Source: Piliocolobus tephrosceles (Eukaryota > Chordata > Mammalia > Primates > Cercopithecidae). Taken from it: a stretch of 64,000 bases of DNA. Numbering within the stretch: the first letter of the stretch is position 1; every line of letters begins with the position of its first letter. Location: NCBI RefSeq assembly GCF_002776525.5, contig NC_045441.1, positions 131,975,411 through 132,039,410 of the forward strand, read 5' to 3'. Under the pieces are notes generated by a model. It ran no database searches. It was not told the DNA's origin and was given only the letters and a program-made list of their open reading frames with translations. The translations under genes were made by a program, and so were the position numbers. Shown piece after piece: positions 23,277 to 37,800 of the stretch.

Positions 23277-23738
23277 GCAGTTGGGGTTTGGTTGCTAAGT
23301 GGGGAGAGAGACCTACAGGAGGTTGGGAAAAAAAGAAGGACAACAACCTCTATGCCATGCCTGGCTCTTCCCACATAAGCCCTGGGGAGCCAGAAAAGCC
23401 TCACAGCTTACTACTTTCTAGGGTCTGCGTGGGGCAGAAGAGAAATGGTCCTGACATTAATCTAGCATCCCTACCTCATATCTTTAATTGCCAACCTCCT
23501 TTTTCCTGAGATGTGGGACTTCCAAGAACCCAGAAAATACGTGAGACAATAGATGACCATTGCCCATTGCCAAAATTCTGATGTGAAATGTGAGGTATGG
23601 CCCTTTCAGGATTGTTCTGTCCCACCCTCCCATGATTAACAGGCACAGAAGTTAGACACTTGCATAGGCAGAGGTCTCCGTCTCTGTCCCCGTCCCCAGG
23701 CCAAACTGGAGTAAGGTCAAGAGTGACAGCGATGCTAA
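23277..23738 (-). other. TRPV5: TRPV5 3' UTR (inferred)
   Basis: This is the stretch from the TGA at 23739-23741 to the AATAAA. No repeats are recognised in it. The end is inferred from the signal only. Confidence 0.5.
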
Positions 23739-24033
23739 TCAGAAATGGTAGACCTCCTCCCCATCCCCCTCATTAAGGTTCAATCCAAGATCCAAGTGCC
23801 CCAGGGTGTTTTGACGAAGGATCTCCCAGCCTCGGTGACTGCTGCTCTGGGACGTGGTCCGGGATAGGGAGGAATTTGGAAGAGCCAGGGAGGCTCTGGC
23901 TAGAGTCCCACTCTCAGCCCCAGAGGGCTGTTTCTCAGATGGATGCTGCTGGTCATCCTCCTTGTCTGAGTTCTTGAACGCTTCCACGTAGCGAAGCACT
24001 CGCAGAGGATTCTGATCATTGTGGTTCTCAACC
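23739..24033 (-). CDS. TRPV5: TRPV5 exon 15 (residues 632-729, stop)
   Basis: It encodes VENHNDQNPLRVLRYVEAFK to the C-terminus GEEVYHF. It holds calmodulin- and kinase-regulated tail elements. T708 (RQNT) is equivalent to the PTH/PKA-phosphorylated Thr known from rabbit TRPV5. The acceptor AG is at 24035-24034. Confidence 0.97.
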
Positions 24034-27000
24034 CTGATGAGGAGAAAGGGGAAAGGACTCAGTCCAGGTGGGGAGAGATGAGCAGGGGAGAAGTAGAGGT
24101 GAACATTTAGAAAGCAGGGTCAAGAGGGAAGCAGAAAGAAGGGAGCAGAGTTGAAACAGGAAGAGTATTGCGGATCAGGTGAAGGGAGGTGATTGGAGGG
24201 CAGGCTAACCTGGGATAGAGATAATCAAAGCTGAGCAATCAGGGCTTGCAGGGTGGTAGGATGCACACAGGTGTGTGTGTGTGTGTGTGTGTGTTACTAA
24301 TACATGGGAATGTGAAAGAAAACAGAGCCAACTAATAGATAAGTGTGTCACGAGGATGACGAGATGCAATTCAGGAAGTAAATTTGAGGAGAGAGGCGAG
24401 TCACGCCAGGAGATGAGGGCAGAATATGAAGGAGGAAGTTAGATCCAAGCCAAAAGTACACTGAAAATGAAGGTCAGCTCAGAACAAGGTGACAGCAAGT
24501 CTGGTAACCCATACTGACGTCTGAGCATGGACACATGCACACAACCTTTTACACGTGGCTGCCCTGAGGTACACACAGCATTCTTCCTACCCCTCCACTT
24601 CAGCTCCAGCCCCCTCCCCTAGACAAGATAATGCAGGCTCCAGAACACCTGTCAGTCACCCTTGCTTCTGTGGCCTTATACACATCTGCAGTTTTGCATG
24701 TGCACACTGTCACTCACCGCAGGAACCAGCGATCCCCCAGCCCGTACTCGCACCCACAGATCCCGGAGCGAGGCCACAGGCAGCGAGGCAGCTTCCGTTC
24801 CAGCATCACTGTGGTGGCCACGACCTGGAAGGAGGCAAGAGGTACAGGAAAAACTCTGAAAGACCCATGAGGTTCAAAGAGGCACTGAGGCCACTGACAA
24901 AGGGAACCAAAGGCAACCAGTGAGATAGGACACTAGAGGTCAGTGGTGAGAACAGCCACCTATTCACCCCACAGCTTGTGCCAGGCACCGTGAAACCAGT
25001 TTCACTCATCAAGAAATGAGAGAGGATTTTTTGTGAGTGTTTTGAATAAAATAGTGACCCTTACGTTACTATTCAGACTCATGGAAAATGAGTCACTCCA
25101 AACTAATCTCAATTTGTTTGTCATATAAAAGCCATGGACCAATTATCTTGATTTAAATAAAATGATTAAATAGAATCTCTGTGATCTTGGGGATGAATTG
25201 ATACTGTTACTGTTCAGGGAATTTTCAGCAAATTAAATATCCATATCTTAAGAAGGAAAAGGGTTAATGACTGCAAAGTTGGCAGGGAAATTTCTGGTAG
25301 CAAGTCCACCACATGTTCTGTCCTTTGCTCAGCCCTTATTAATTACTTAGATTAAACGTGGAAAAGAAGCTTATCAAATATGCCTGTGACACCAAACTGG
25401 GAGGGATATGTAATAAGTGGGGCAACAGAAGCAATATAAAATGATATCACTAGGTTGGAATGCTGGTGTAAAATCATTAACAAGAAATTTAAGTAAACCA
25501 AATCTAAGGTCCTACATTTATATTTAGGAAGCTTAGATAAGTGAGTCATAGAACAAAGAAGTGGGTGTGCCAGCTGATCACAAGCTTAATAAGGGCCATT
25601 TGTATATTTACTGAAGGAGCTGACTCTGCTTTACATGCTTTTAGCATTATGTCCAAGTAAGGAAAGTCAAGGTCCCGCTTTGTACCGCATTGCTCCAATC
25701 ATATTGGAGACTATTCTAGTTTCAAAGGAACCATGATCTATTAGAGCATGAACAAAAGGGTCCAATCAGAATAGATCAGAACCAGGAAGGCTTCCTAACT
25801 GAAGGAGTGGCAGTCTTCAAAATAGCAAGTTCTTCACCTCATGTTTTTCTACTCCCTATCTTCCTCATTACTCCACACTTCTTTCAGTTTCTTAATTGCA
25901 CCAAGTTCCCTCCTAGCTCAGGACTTCCAGTCATTCTGTGCTCTTACCCTGGATAGCTGTTCTTCTTTGCCTTGAAAGGAATGTTTATTGTTCTTCCTGA
26001 GCCATCATGCAGCTCCGTCCTTCCTCAGGTAACAGCACCCAGTTTTCATTTAGGGAATTGCTGCCTCATCACTTTCAGTGCATTGGTTTGAGTTGACTGG
26101 GCTTCACACAGTTCTGCTTAATTAATTTATTTTCCCTCAAACCTCCCCTCCACCACCATCACCAACACCTCCACTATCTAGTCCTTGGTCTTTCCTTAGA
26201 TTCAGTGATGTGCCTATGTCCCAAATGTGTTCCCATGAGATGGAACATGGAAGGAATTGGCAGAGGGAAAGATGTTCTTTTAAAGCCTACAGTTTTGCCT
26301 GGCACCAGGAGCCTCACAGAACACAACATGAGTGGGGCCCTTGGAGCTGCGTATTGCAATGCAGGTCCTCATTCTTTTTGGAGTTTGGAGCTTCTAGAAG
26401 TGATCTCACAAACACGATGGGAGAGCTTGCCTTAGAAGAGAGGTCAAAAGAGAGCCAGACAGAGGAATGGATGCAATGTATAAGATGTGGATCTACATTC
26501 TGGCCAGATACCTCTAAAGTTAGTTTAATTCTCTAAACTTCTCATTTACGAGGACTAACACATCCTCCTCCACCTGTTTAAAAATCTAAAAGTCTGTTTG
26601 AGTTTGGTTTTCTGTCCCTGTAGCCAAGAGTCCTAATTGCTACTAACCTTGACCTGCATCCTTTTCCCTCCTTCCTTTTAACTAGCTAGTTCTTGCTCAC
26701 CTTTGGGTTCTCATCTTAAATGTTGCTCCCTCAGGAAAGCACGTCTTCACCTCCCAGTTCAATTCCTCTGTTGCATCCTCTTCCTAGTACCTTACATTCT
26801 CTATGGCACTTTCGCTGCTGTAATTTTACAGCTTTTTGTGAAGTCGTTAACTTCATGCCTGTCTTTCCAACTAAACCGTCAGCTCCATGAGGGCACAGAT
26901 GGTGTCTGTTGTGTTAATGCTCATGTCCCTAGCTCCTAGGCATTTGCCAACACATGGCAGGGTCTAAATGATCAGGGAAAAATGATGGCTGTATTCAAAT

Positions 27001-28845
27001 ATTTGAATGGTGCTTATATGGAAGAATGTGTTCTGTGTTATATGAGAGGGAAAGACTGGGGACAAAGAATGAAATTTTAAGAAGATAGATTTTAGCTCAA
27101 TGCAACATGAATGTCTAACAACAAAATCTTTAAAAATATGAGAAAACTCCCTTCTTCCCAACCTCTACCTGAATTTAAAAGATAATAAGGTCCTAATCAG
27201 CATTAAAGAAGATATTGAATGACCTTCTGACCAATAAATGATTATTATGTTAAGTAGGAGGTCAACTTGAGGGCCATTGAGGGTCACTTCTAATTCTAAT
27301 ATTTGTCAGTCTATGATGATATAAAGAAAAGATCATAGAGAAACAGGGATTTATAGAAGCAAATAGAAGATAAGGTCCAAAACTGAAAACTGGAATATGC
27401 CAGAACAAGGTCACTTCTAGTTCCCACTGGACTCCAGGATCACTCCTAGGTCTACTTTTCACCTGTGAGTAACAACCCCACTTCTTGCCACTACTCTCCA
27501 TTTAATCCTCCTTCTGTCCCTTCCATTTATCCACATGTACCTCAGTTTTATGCAAACCTCTGTTGAGGTGACAGCCTCATTGAGTTTTTCTGTGACTCTT
27601 TTAAGGATGATTCACCATAACATTTTCCACTTTGATTTTTCTCTCCATCCCCTGCCTCTTAGCAAGACTAACACAAATAAACTCACCTGGGCCCTCCAGA
27701 GCTCATCCCGCTCCTGGGCCACCCTCCAGTGGGTGTCACCCATCATGGCGATGAACAAGTTGAGCATGAGCAGTGTGGCAATGATGGCGAAGGCGAAGTT
27801 GACAACGCTGAACATGAAGGGCAAGTCCACATTGTAGTTGGCAGGTGCATCAATAACAGTGAGAAAAAGCTCGAAGGTGCTGAACAGTGCCATGGGGTAG
27901 TCATAGAACTGCCCCAAACTGGTTGGGTCCTCTGTCTGGAAAATGATATGGAACGCTGCTCCACCCAGGAAGAGACATGGAGATTGGATAATGGAGTTAT
28001 CACAATAAGCATGGACATGGTTAGCACTTATTCTATCTCTGATATATATGTATATCTAAATACATTTGCACAGATGATTACCTACTAATAAATGTAGTTT
28101 CCTGTGGAACTGTCTAACCCTAAGATGTCCTATGATTAAGTTCACCACTCTGGGTAATGGTCATGGTAACAGTCATTTAACAACAACAAAATTGTATGTG
28201 TGTGTAGTGTGTGTGTTTGTTTGTATGGATAATGGATAATAGGTCACCTAACTGGTTTTTACATTTTAGAAAACCAAATACTTAAAAGGCAAGTTATTAT
28301 AAGAATGCATGGAATCTTCAACAATTTTTAAAGAACAGAACACATGAACAGGCTAAAAGAAGAGCCCCTTTTTATCTTGATGGCCTCTAGATAACCCTCC
28401 ATCACTCTGACATTCCCTGAGTGAACCTGAACCAACATAGGAAATGGATTCCTGCTCAGGGTGGAGCCTACAGGATAGCAGTGAGCGTAATAGAACTTCA
28501 GGACAGCACTAGACTGCTTGAAAGCCTCCTCTCTGCATAAGGAGCTGAAGCACAAGGTGATTCTGAGAACAGAAACAGGGTCTATGACAAAGCATTGCCT
28601 CCTTATTTATTTAAGAGAAAAGCAAGTGCAATGACCAAGAAGTGATCATTTAGAGAGCTCTGGATAGAGGACATCTACAGAAAGCCACTCTGTGACCATC
28701 ACCTCATTTTGTAATCTGTGTTATGTATAGATGTAGATGGCCAGGGAGTGGGAGGAAAGGGTACATAAGGGCTTGGGGTGGAAAACTGCAAACAGGCAGA
28801 AAGCCATCGTTTTACTCTTTCACATTTCAGATTTTGGTGGGGGTT

Positions 28846-28886
<41 letters not shown>

Positions 28887-31800
28887 GGTCTGTTGTTTTG
28901 TGGGAATCCCCATTGAACGGGAAATTCCTGAGGATAGTAATGGAGTCCTCTGCACTTAGTCATTGCTTTTTAGAGATGGGAGGGACTCTTAAAGCTCATC
29001 TAGTGACTCTTCTTGTCTAATAGATGATCAGTTGCAGACACTGAGGACTGAATTTGAGCTACTGGCCTTTTGCTTTCAGACCTGGGCCTTCCTCTGTCTG
29101 CCCCTCCCTAAGGACTCTCTTCTGTTCCTCCACCCACCCTCTCCTTCCCTCTGGCTCTCTCCACCTGCCTGTGTTTTCCTGCTGTGCAGTTCCTTTCTTT
29201 TGCTCCCTGGCACTTTCACTGGCTGTTCCTTGACTGGGTGCCTGTGTGTCCCTGTTCTCCCAGTCTCTCTTCACAACTCTTCTTTTTTGTTTTCTCTGTC
29301 ATTCTTCAAACTGTCCAAGCTGTTTTTCTGCATCTCCTGTTTCTAATTCTTTCATATTTTTTCTCAAGTTTAAATGACCACATATAGAAAAAAAGCAAGT
29401 AGTATGTTGTTGAGCGCTTTGTTTCCTCTTCTGAATTGTAAACATGGGAGAGTTAAGCATAGCACTATCTCTGTTTGTTCACATGGTTTTCTGAGATGCA
29501 TGACTGGCCAGTCTTTCCTGTTTAATGCCCTGTTCTCACCAAAAGTCTTTTTCTGTCTCTCCTTTAAACATCGTGCAAGGCAGTTAGTGAACATTAATGT
29601 TATTGGCCCTGAACACATGACTTTACCTTCCTAGGCCAACCTGAGTGGCCCCTGGTCTATAAATATGGGTGTGCTTTTAGACTCACCTTCCAACAGGAAA
29701 AAAAAAAAGCAAAATGAAGTACAAATGAGAACTGAGAGCAAGAATGAGAGTGAACTTTCTGGAGAACTGGATCTGCTGATCTAGTAGAAGAGGGAATGGT
29801 GCCTTACCAGAGGCAAATCCCAAGATAACCATAGCCATCAGCCAGCAGAAACGCATTAGGTCTCCAAAAATCATCTGCAGGAAACAGAGAAGGGAGAAAG
29901 AGTGGGATGATTCCTTTTCCACTGCCTCTGAGGAGCTAACGCTAACAGATCAGGAGGCTCCCATAGTTCCACCAGCCCCACTCTACCTCCATCCCTCTGT
30001 CTGGGAAGGTCTTGTGCCTGAGGCAGAGGAAGCGCTGGAAAAGCACTGACCTTCTGGATCATGATGGTGAAAGGACCTAGCATCTGGAATCCTCGAGCAA
30101 AATACATGACACTGCACCAGCCCAGCACCAGGGCAAAGGACATGGGCACCACCTCCCCATTGGTGTTGGTGAGCCGCATCGCCATGGTCACCAGCACCAG
30201 GGAGGCATAGGTGATGCTGGGGGGAGCAGAGAGCAGGGAGTGAGAGACAAGCTGGAACTATTCTAGGTCCCTACAGCACAGTGGTGACGGGGGTGGTACC
30301 CACACACTCAGGCTTCGTCTTTACACCTAAAACACACATACAGTTACACCTACAAGTCCACTGGAGAGAAGTCCTTGGAGTGAGAGCGACCCGAGGCCTA
30401 GATATCAGAGAGTGAACTGGAGACAGGAAAAGATTCTGGCAAGGAAAGTCAGGGGGCTGGAATGAGGGGATACTCACATGATGACATGGAATGGTCCCCC
30501 AAGAATTGTCTGTCCAAAATAGCGAGAGGCACCGACCCTGAAGATGTCTGGGATCTGGGGAAAGGACAGCAAAACAAAAAGACAATGTGGACTGAGGTTC
30601 AGTCTGGGCCTTAGATGGGATGGGCTTAGCTTGGACCCCACCTGCACCTCACCTCTAGGAGCAGGATGATCACAGCCCCAATAACGCTCACCAGCTCCCC
30701 CACCAGCCTGACGATATCTTCATGTGTCTCATAGGCCTCCTATGTGGGGAAATTCAGAAGAAGTGCTTTCTGATGGGCAAAGAGTCAAATCCTTTTATGC
30801 AAACGATTGAAAGCTGCTAAAGTCCATCCAAAATAAAGGAAAGCTCCCCTTCCCACCAGCATCACCCCACCCCCATTGTACTTGCCATTGTGGGCAACAC
30901 TGTGACCAGGACAGGAGTCTATGTATCCAAGGTTTAATAGATGTCACATATGCTAATGTCTTGAGCTACCATCCAGCAAAATCGCCTTTTCTATAGATGC
31001 TTGTAAGCAGAAATTTATGATGCATATACTGAGCAGCTGAGAACATATTTCAGAGCATCAAGTGAGCCAACAGGAGGAGGTATTAGTGGCTTGGGATGGT
31101 TTCAGCTATGTGGAAAGTTCACCTTTTCCAAACTCATCATGGCTCCCAGTGGGAAGAATATACTGTAAACATATCACAGAATTCAGGTTCCCTCACGGGC
31201 TCAAAATCTATTACCTCTAGTGAGACCTTGAACCATTCATGGAAAAATCTCTGAACTTGAGGTTTCTCATCTGTAAAATGGAGGCTACAGTGCTTACCTC
31301 CCAGAGTCATTGTGAAGCTTACATTAATGATATATTTGCATGAACTTTATAAATCATAAAGCACTACAGATATATTCACTGTGGTTTTATTATGATTTGA
31401 CATTACAGAAAAGAGCAGAAAAGGGGCTAGAGACACTATGAGGAAGGGGCCCTGCCTATCCTGAGCAGTAGTTGTAGAAGGTACAGTCCAAGGGTCAAGG
31501 TGGAATGAAGACCACCCTACTTCAATGCCTGTTACTTCATGGTGAAACTTACGCAATATCACAGATGTAGTGCTAGGATCCTACATTAATTATCCTTATC
31601 TTTTTGAAGTTATGAGCTCACTTGAAAACATAATAAAAACTGTATACCTTCTTTCTAGAAAACTGTGTTCACATGTAGAAAATTCCCACATGATATTGCA
31701 CAAATAATTTCAACACATGCAAGCAGCCTTTTGACTTTTGGGAGCTCTGTTGTCCAAGGTCACATCTCCTAATAGTGCACCCAAAAAAGGAGTTGAGAGT

Positions 31801-34800
31801 CCCCTGGGGCCAGCAGGAAAGCTGATGATTTAAGCTGGGGAGAATGTGATCCCTTGTTAGCATAAGAAACAGCAATTATCCCTGCTCTGCTAATCAGCTG
31901 GAACCTGTAAGCATCTCTCCAGACGCTACTGCAGCAGCACACTCACCTGTCCAGTGAAAGGCAGTGCTTTTGACATAGGGAACCAAGAGACACTGGGACA
32001 GAAGCTTCTGTCCGTGTGTGTGGAGATCTCTGTGGTCTAACAACCTGTGACCAGACATCAGTCAACACTTTTTTTTTTTTTTTTGGCTTAAAAAATTGTA
32101 TGCTCTGTAAGCTTTTCTGACATGTCTCTCTCTTGAGAAACTAGTACATTTTATTTTATCATATAATAGAAAATTTCTTTTTTTACTTGCTTCCAAAGAA
32201 TTTCAGAGTTTTTGTTTTGTTTTGTTTGTTTTGGTTTTGTCCTCTGCTCTAGCAACTATCTTTGAATTCCTTCTCTTCTCTCCTGAAATTCAGTTCATGG
32301 ACTGTGTTCTTTTTCTTTATCTTAATGTTTCTATAGCACCTGTCTTTTAGCGTAAAACATTCCTACTCCTTCACAGAGTCAGGTAGCGAGTAGGAGGATA
32401 AACAACAAATACATCACTTTAGAAACAAAATAACATTAAATATAGAAACAACTACCTCTATGCCATATATGTGTCTGTAAAAAATTATTTTTATTTTTCA
32501 AATGTTGTGTCTTGATTCAATATGTCTGAAAAAATGCTACCGATCTTTTCTTGCCTCAGGAAGAAAAGAACTACACATAAGCTGGCGAGGAGGGCTGGGA
32601 AGATCAGGGCGCCCCTAGAAGCCAGCCAGGGAGTCACAGCAGCCATTCCTTCAGGAAATGAAAACGTGAAACCCTCTAATGCTGGGGACAATTTTGGTCA
32701 CCAAATTCTCCTGCTGGGGCTTCCTCTCATCAGTTCAACAGATTTCTTTACAAGTACGCGTTCCCCTGCACGAATTCACTAGGGCGTAACGGAGGTGTTC
32801 AGAAACCCCAATTTTTTGCCTCTGCATTACCTGGGATCTGACTGACCTAGAGAAGCTGCCTCCAGCACTCTGTCCCTGGGGTCCTTATCCTTAAACCAGG
32901 CTGCAAAGTGCCACAGACTCCTGAGAGCCCCCTTCCTTGCTGTTCTCCAAGACCAGAATACAAACCCTTCTGTAGGGTTTTGTTTGCTTTGTTTTATAAA
33001 CTACTGTCTCTGGAAAACAAAAATAATATGTGTGTGTAAAAGTTGCAATATAAATAATGATAATAGTGGGCTTTTAAAGCACTTTGATTTTCTTTAGATT
33101 ATCTGGGCAGCTCCAGTGTTTCACATTGATATATAATGTTAGCTCTTGCTTTAGAATAGATACTCTTTGCAAAGGTAAGGAAGATTTCAGTGTTTCAGAG
33201 ATGGAAAGCAGCATTAAATTGAAGTGAAAATAGGCTTCCCTTTTAATTAACCACCTTGCACCCCTAGAATTAAATCCTAAGCCCAAACTGGTAATGGATG
33301 TTTCTTTAAAATTTTAAAATTCTATTCTTTGGGAATTGCATTCAAGACTTTTTTTTTTTCTAGATTGAGATGCTGATTCACAACTCTCTAGATTTAGGGT
33401 CCTTATGAAAACACTGTTTCCTGGTTATGTTTGGCAAAGTAAACTATCAGGGCACCCATTCTCCAGTCCTACTCGTTCAGTTCCCGATTCTCTCTGACAC
33501 GTTCTCCTTTTCCTTGGTTAACAGAACTACTGCCTCAGGGCAAACCTATGCCATCTACCATCTAGTCTACCCTACATCTATTTCCACTTTTTCAACCCAC
33601 CCCCCACAATGCTTCTGAATGGATCTTTCTGAAACAGAGATATCATCCTGAGACTTCTCTGTTTAACATCATTGCTAGCTCCCCAATGCCTTCAGAATAG
33701 AAATGCAGGAGAGGTGGCAGTGGAGGGTGCTCTTTAATCTTTATCATCATAGAAATTCACTAGATAATGTCTAGATTTGATTAGCAATTAGAGATAGAAG
33801 CATTTGATTCCAGGGATGCGGAGGTGATGACAGGAAGGAAGAGCTAAAAGAAAGAAAAATTGGTTGTCCTCCGTGAGTAAGACATGGGCGAGAAGGAGGG
33901 GTTGTCCAGGACGCAGTTGCTCTCTATCAGATCTGCCACTTGATTTGTAAGTCATAAGCACAATGTACATCATTTTCTTTTAATTAGGAAAGCTCAATGT
34001 GAAATAAGAATGTAAAAAATAAAACCAGAGTACCAAACGGGATGTACAAAATCCTCGCTACTCTGGCCCCTGCCCTGTGTCCTCATACCCTGTGTGAGCT
34101 CCGGCCACATTGAGCTATTGGGGTTCTGGGTTGCTAAGTCGGGACTCTGCACAGGCTGTGCCACTTTGTCAGAATGCCTTCCTCCACCATGTTGACCTGG
34201 CTCATCTTCACCAATGCCTCAAGACTCAGGTCAGGCCAACACTTCTCCTGGGCCTCCTTTCCTGCTCCTCCATGCCCAGGTCATGTGTCTCTCCTGGGAC
34301 ATGTGGGGCTGCTGCATATTGACACCCCTCTCCCATCACACTGAAAGTGTCTGGGTACCCCATGTCTCACCAGTAGTCTTAGAGCTTCCTGAGGGCAGGG
34401 ATGCCTCCCTCCTACTTTTTATCCACAAATGCACACAATGTGGTAGGCACTTAATTGGTAAGAAAGGAAAGAAGGAAGGAGAAAAAGGAGAGAGGAGACA
34501 GCAGGTGCAAGCTGAGCACTGCTTAAGAGTGCAGAAGTGTGGTAAGGAGGACAGGAAACAGGGATGGAGAGACCTATCTGGAGGCCTAAGAGGAAAAGAA
34601 TGATAACTAATTGTGCTTTTCTGAAATTTTCAGATTCCTAGATCAAGGTCACCTAAGCAGACCTGGCTAACAATGCACAGAGAAAATACTCCAATCCACC
34701 CCTTTAAAAATAAATATCATCTAACAATGACTGGAATTTTTTACTCCACAACATGGCTTGCAATTTAAGGAGCTATCAACAACCAAATCCCCTACACAGG

Positions 34801-37800
34801 CTGGCATTTATACATCACTGAGAATTGTCCTAATGAGATTTGCTCTCACTTCCCAGCCAGCTGAGTTCATTGCCTTGAAGGGAATGCCCAGAAGGAGTGG
34901 GCACAGCAATGCCTGGGGCACTACCGGGTCGTAAGGGCCAGGGAGGTACCATGAGGAAAGGATGGGGAACATAGGCCACCCCAGTGGGAAGTGGGAAGGC
35001 CCCAGAACAAGTTGTCAAGCCCAGCTCTAGACCTTTTTCCTTCCCATGATCCCAGACTTGCGAAGGAATGAAGTTCTCAGAGAAAGCTCTGCTAGCTCTT
35101 ATGAAGAGCTTCTCCAATTCCCTAACTGGACATGAGTTCCTAACCAGGACTGCCCATCAGAATCAAGTGGTAAGTCTTTGTCACAACACACATGTCCAGG
35201 CCGACCCTGGGTTAATTTGGAGCAAGAACCTGACATTTTCTTGAAAAGTTCTGTAGGTATTTTGGACGTGTACCCCAAGTTGAGAACCACTGGGCCATAA
35301 AGAGAGAGAGAGATCTGGTTCCCATGTAAGTCAAACTGCCTTCCAAGGGTTAATTTCATGTCCCAGTCTCTGCATTTTCTCAGGGGGATTGGCTTGGGAG
35401 ATTACCCCTTTCTTCTGAAGAGTCTTCACCCATTCCCACAGAAGTATGACTTGCCTTATATGCCAGTAGGTTAACCCCATCAAAAAATAGTGCCAATTAT
35501 CAAAACTGGAGAAGAGCCAGTAGCTCAGTATCTGGGGGAGGGAATCCTTCTATATCTGATCCCCTCCCACAGCACTTCTCAAGTGCCTCTAATCCTGACA
35601 GGGAAAGATGAGATGTGTAAATACAAGTGAGTGTGGCAAGCCCTGGCTAGCCAAAAGAGAAGACTGGGACCTAGCACTTCACTCTGGAGGGAGAAATGGC
35701 CTTGTCTGGTGTGTAAAGGTGAGGATTCTGAAAAGAAGCAGACCTGCAGCCCAATCCCAGTGCTGCCCTTGCTAGCTCAGTGTCTTTGCCAAAGTATTCA
35801 ACCTCTCTTGACCTCAGATTCACCATCTTTAAAGTGGTGATGATTGTATTTACTTGTTAGGATTTCTACGAAGATTAAATGATAGAATAATGCTTTGTCA
35901 CTCAAAATATGGTCCACAGAATCACAACATTGGCCTCCCCTGGCAGTTTACTGGAAATGCCAAGTCTCAGATCCCACCCAGCCTTACTGTCAGAATCCAC
36001 ATTTTAATAAGGCCACTTTAATAAATGCTGGGATTACAGGCGTGAGCCACCATTATTTTTTGCTTGCTAAACTGTAATAGCCTCCTGACTGGTCTCCCCA
36101 TGTCCTTCCTACCACCCCCCACATCTGTTATTCACCATGCAAGCAGAGTAATTTTTCTAAAACAAAAATTACTCTGTAAGTTCCCCTGTTTAAAATCCTT
36201 CTGACTTCCCATTACCCTGGGGATAAAGCGTAAAATCCTCAGCATGGCCTTTAAGACTCTACATAAATTGGGAAGGATCTGTCGGGACAACCTCACCTGG
36301 AGGTACCCACCCCAGCTCCCTGTGCTCTGGGGAATCTTCTTTCAGTTCCTAGACTTTGGTGAGGTTATTCCTGCCTTGAGGCCTTTGAATATGCATTCTT
36401 TCTGTCTAGAACTCTCTTTTCACATTGAATTCATACTTAGATCTCAGCTCAGTCATCTTTCTCAGAAGTAGTCTCTGGCCTCCCAGAGGGACCAGGCCCC
36501 TGCTATACTTTTTTTTTTTTTTTTTTTTTTTCCCCACTCTGTGCTTTTCTCATTATAACAAAAAAATAACATTGATGCCAACAGTCACAGATTATAATGA
36601 AGTATCTATTTGTATGATCATTTGATTAATATAAACCAGTCTGTAGACTCCAAGAAAGCAGAGATTATGTGTGTTTTGCTCAGACTATGGTTGTTGCATT
36701 TCCAACACCTGAAACAGTTGTTTAGCCTGTATGAGGCTCTCAATAATAGTTCATTTAATTAATGGATTAGCAAAATATTTCTGGGAAAGAGAAAAGCAAA
36801 GGAGGGCTCAAGAGAATCTTTTTCAGAAGTCAAAAAGGAGATGTGACAAGAAATTTGAACCCCCTGCTGAACGGTACTCCAGGAATCTAAATGACCAGAG
36901 CGGTGGGCCTAGGACTGGAAAGGCAGAGCTACACTGACCTCAGAGATGGAAGCCAGGGGTTCTCAACCCTGGTAGAACATTTGGCTCACACAAAGAGTTT
37001 CTTAAAAATACTGAGGCCAGAGCCTCAGCTTCAGACATTCTAACTTATTAGGTCTAGGGTGTAGCCTAGTTATTTTACTAACTTCCTAGGTTTCTAGCAT
37101 GCAGCCTGGGTTAAAAATCACAGATCTAGCACAAAGTAAGATTTTCCTAAGGTCAAACAACTATTAAATTTCAGAGTTAGGGCTAAAACCTGAGCTGCTG
37201 GACTCCTGGACTTTGAACATTTTACTCACCTAGAAATCTAAGAGAACTAGTACTATAGTGCATGCTGCTCTGCCTAAACCAAGTAGAAATATAGAAGTTA
37301 ACTCAAATTAATAGAGTTCTGGGAGATCTCTAGTAAAGCAGAACTTTAACAACTGAGCAACAAGGCACCTTAGAGTCATTAAGATGTCCCCCAAATTGGA
37401 CAGAAATAAACTAACTCCAGCTTTACAAACATCAACTTTTGTGTAGTTTTTGTTACCTTATACAGAGGAATTTGTTTTCTCTCATCTGTTCTGACATGGT
37501 GGTATTGCACTACTCTCATAAAATCCAAGATATTAAACTAGAAAGGACCTTAGGGGTCCTGGAGCCCAGTGATTTCCACAGATCCCAAGAGATCTGCAGA
37601 GGAAGTCCTGAAGTGACTGAGATCCCTGTGATCCCAGAGTTATTAATATAATTGGACAGCAAAGTATTCATTCATCTAAGAAAAAGCTCCACCAGCTAAC
37701 GAATATGTCAACAATTGCATGCATCAAATCAAGACACTGTATTTGTGCGTTTTCATTTTTTCTAAGACTTTCAAGTAAGAAAACAGCAGGGGGAAAAAAA

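Larger units (their letters stand above)
24825..27686 (-). other. TRPV5: TRPV5 intron 13
   Basis: 2.9 kb containing old L3/CR1-like and L2-like remnants described separately. No extra exon is visible. Confidence 0.9.
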
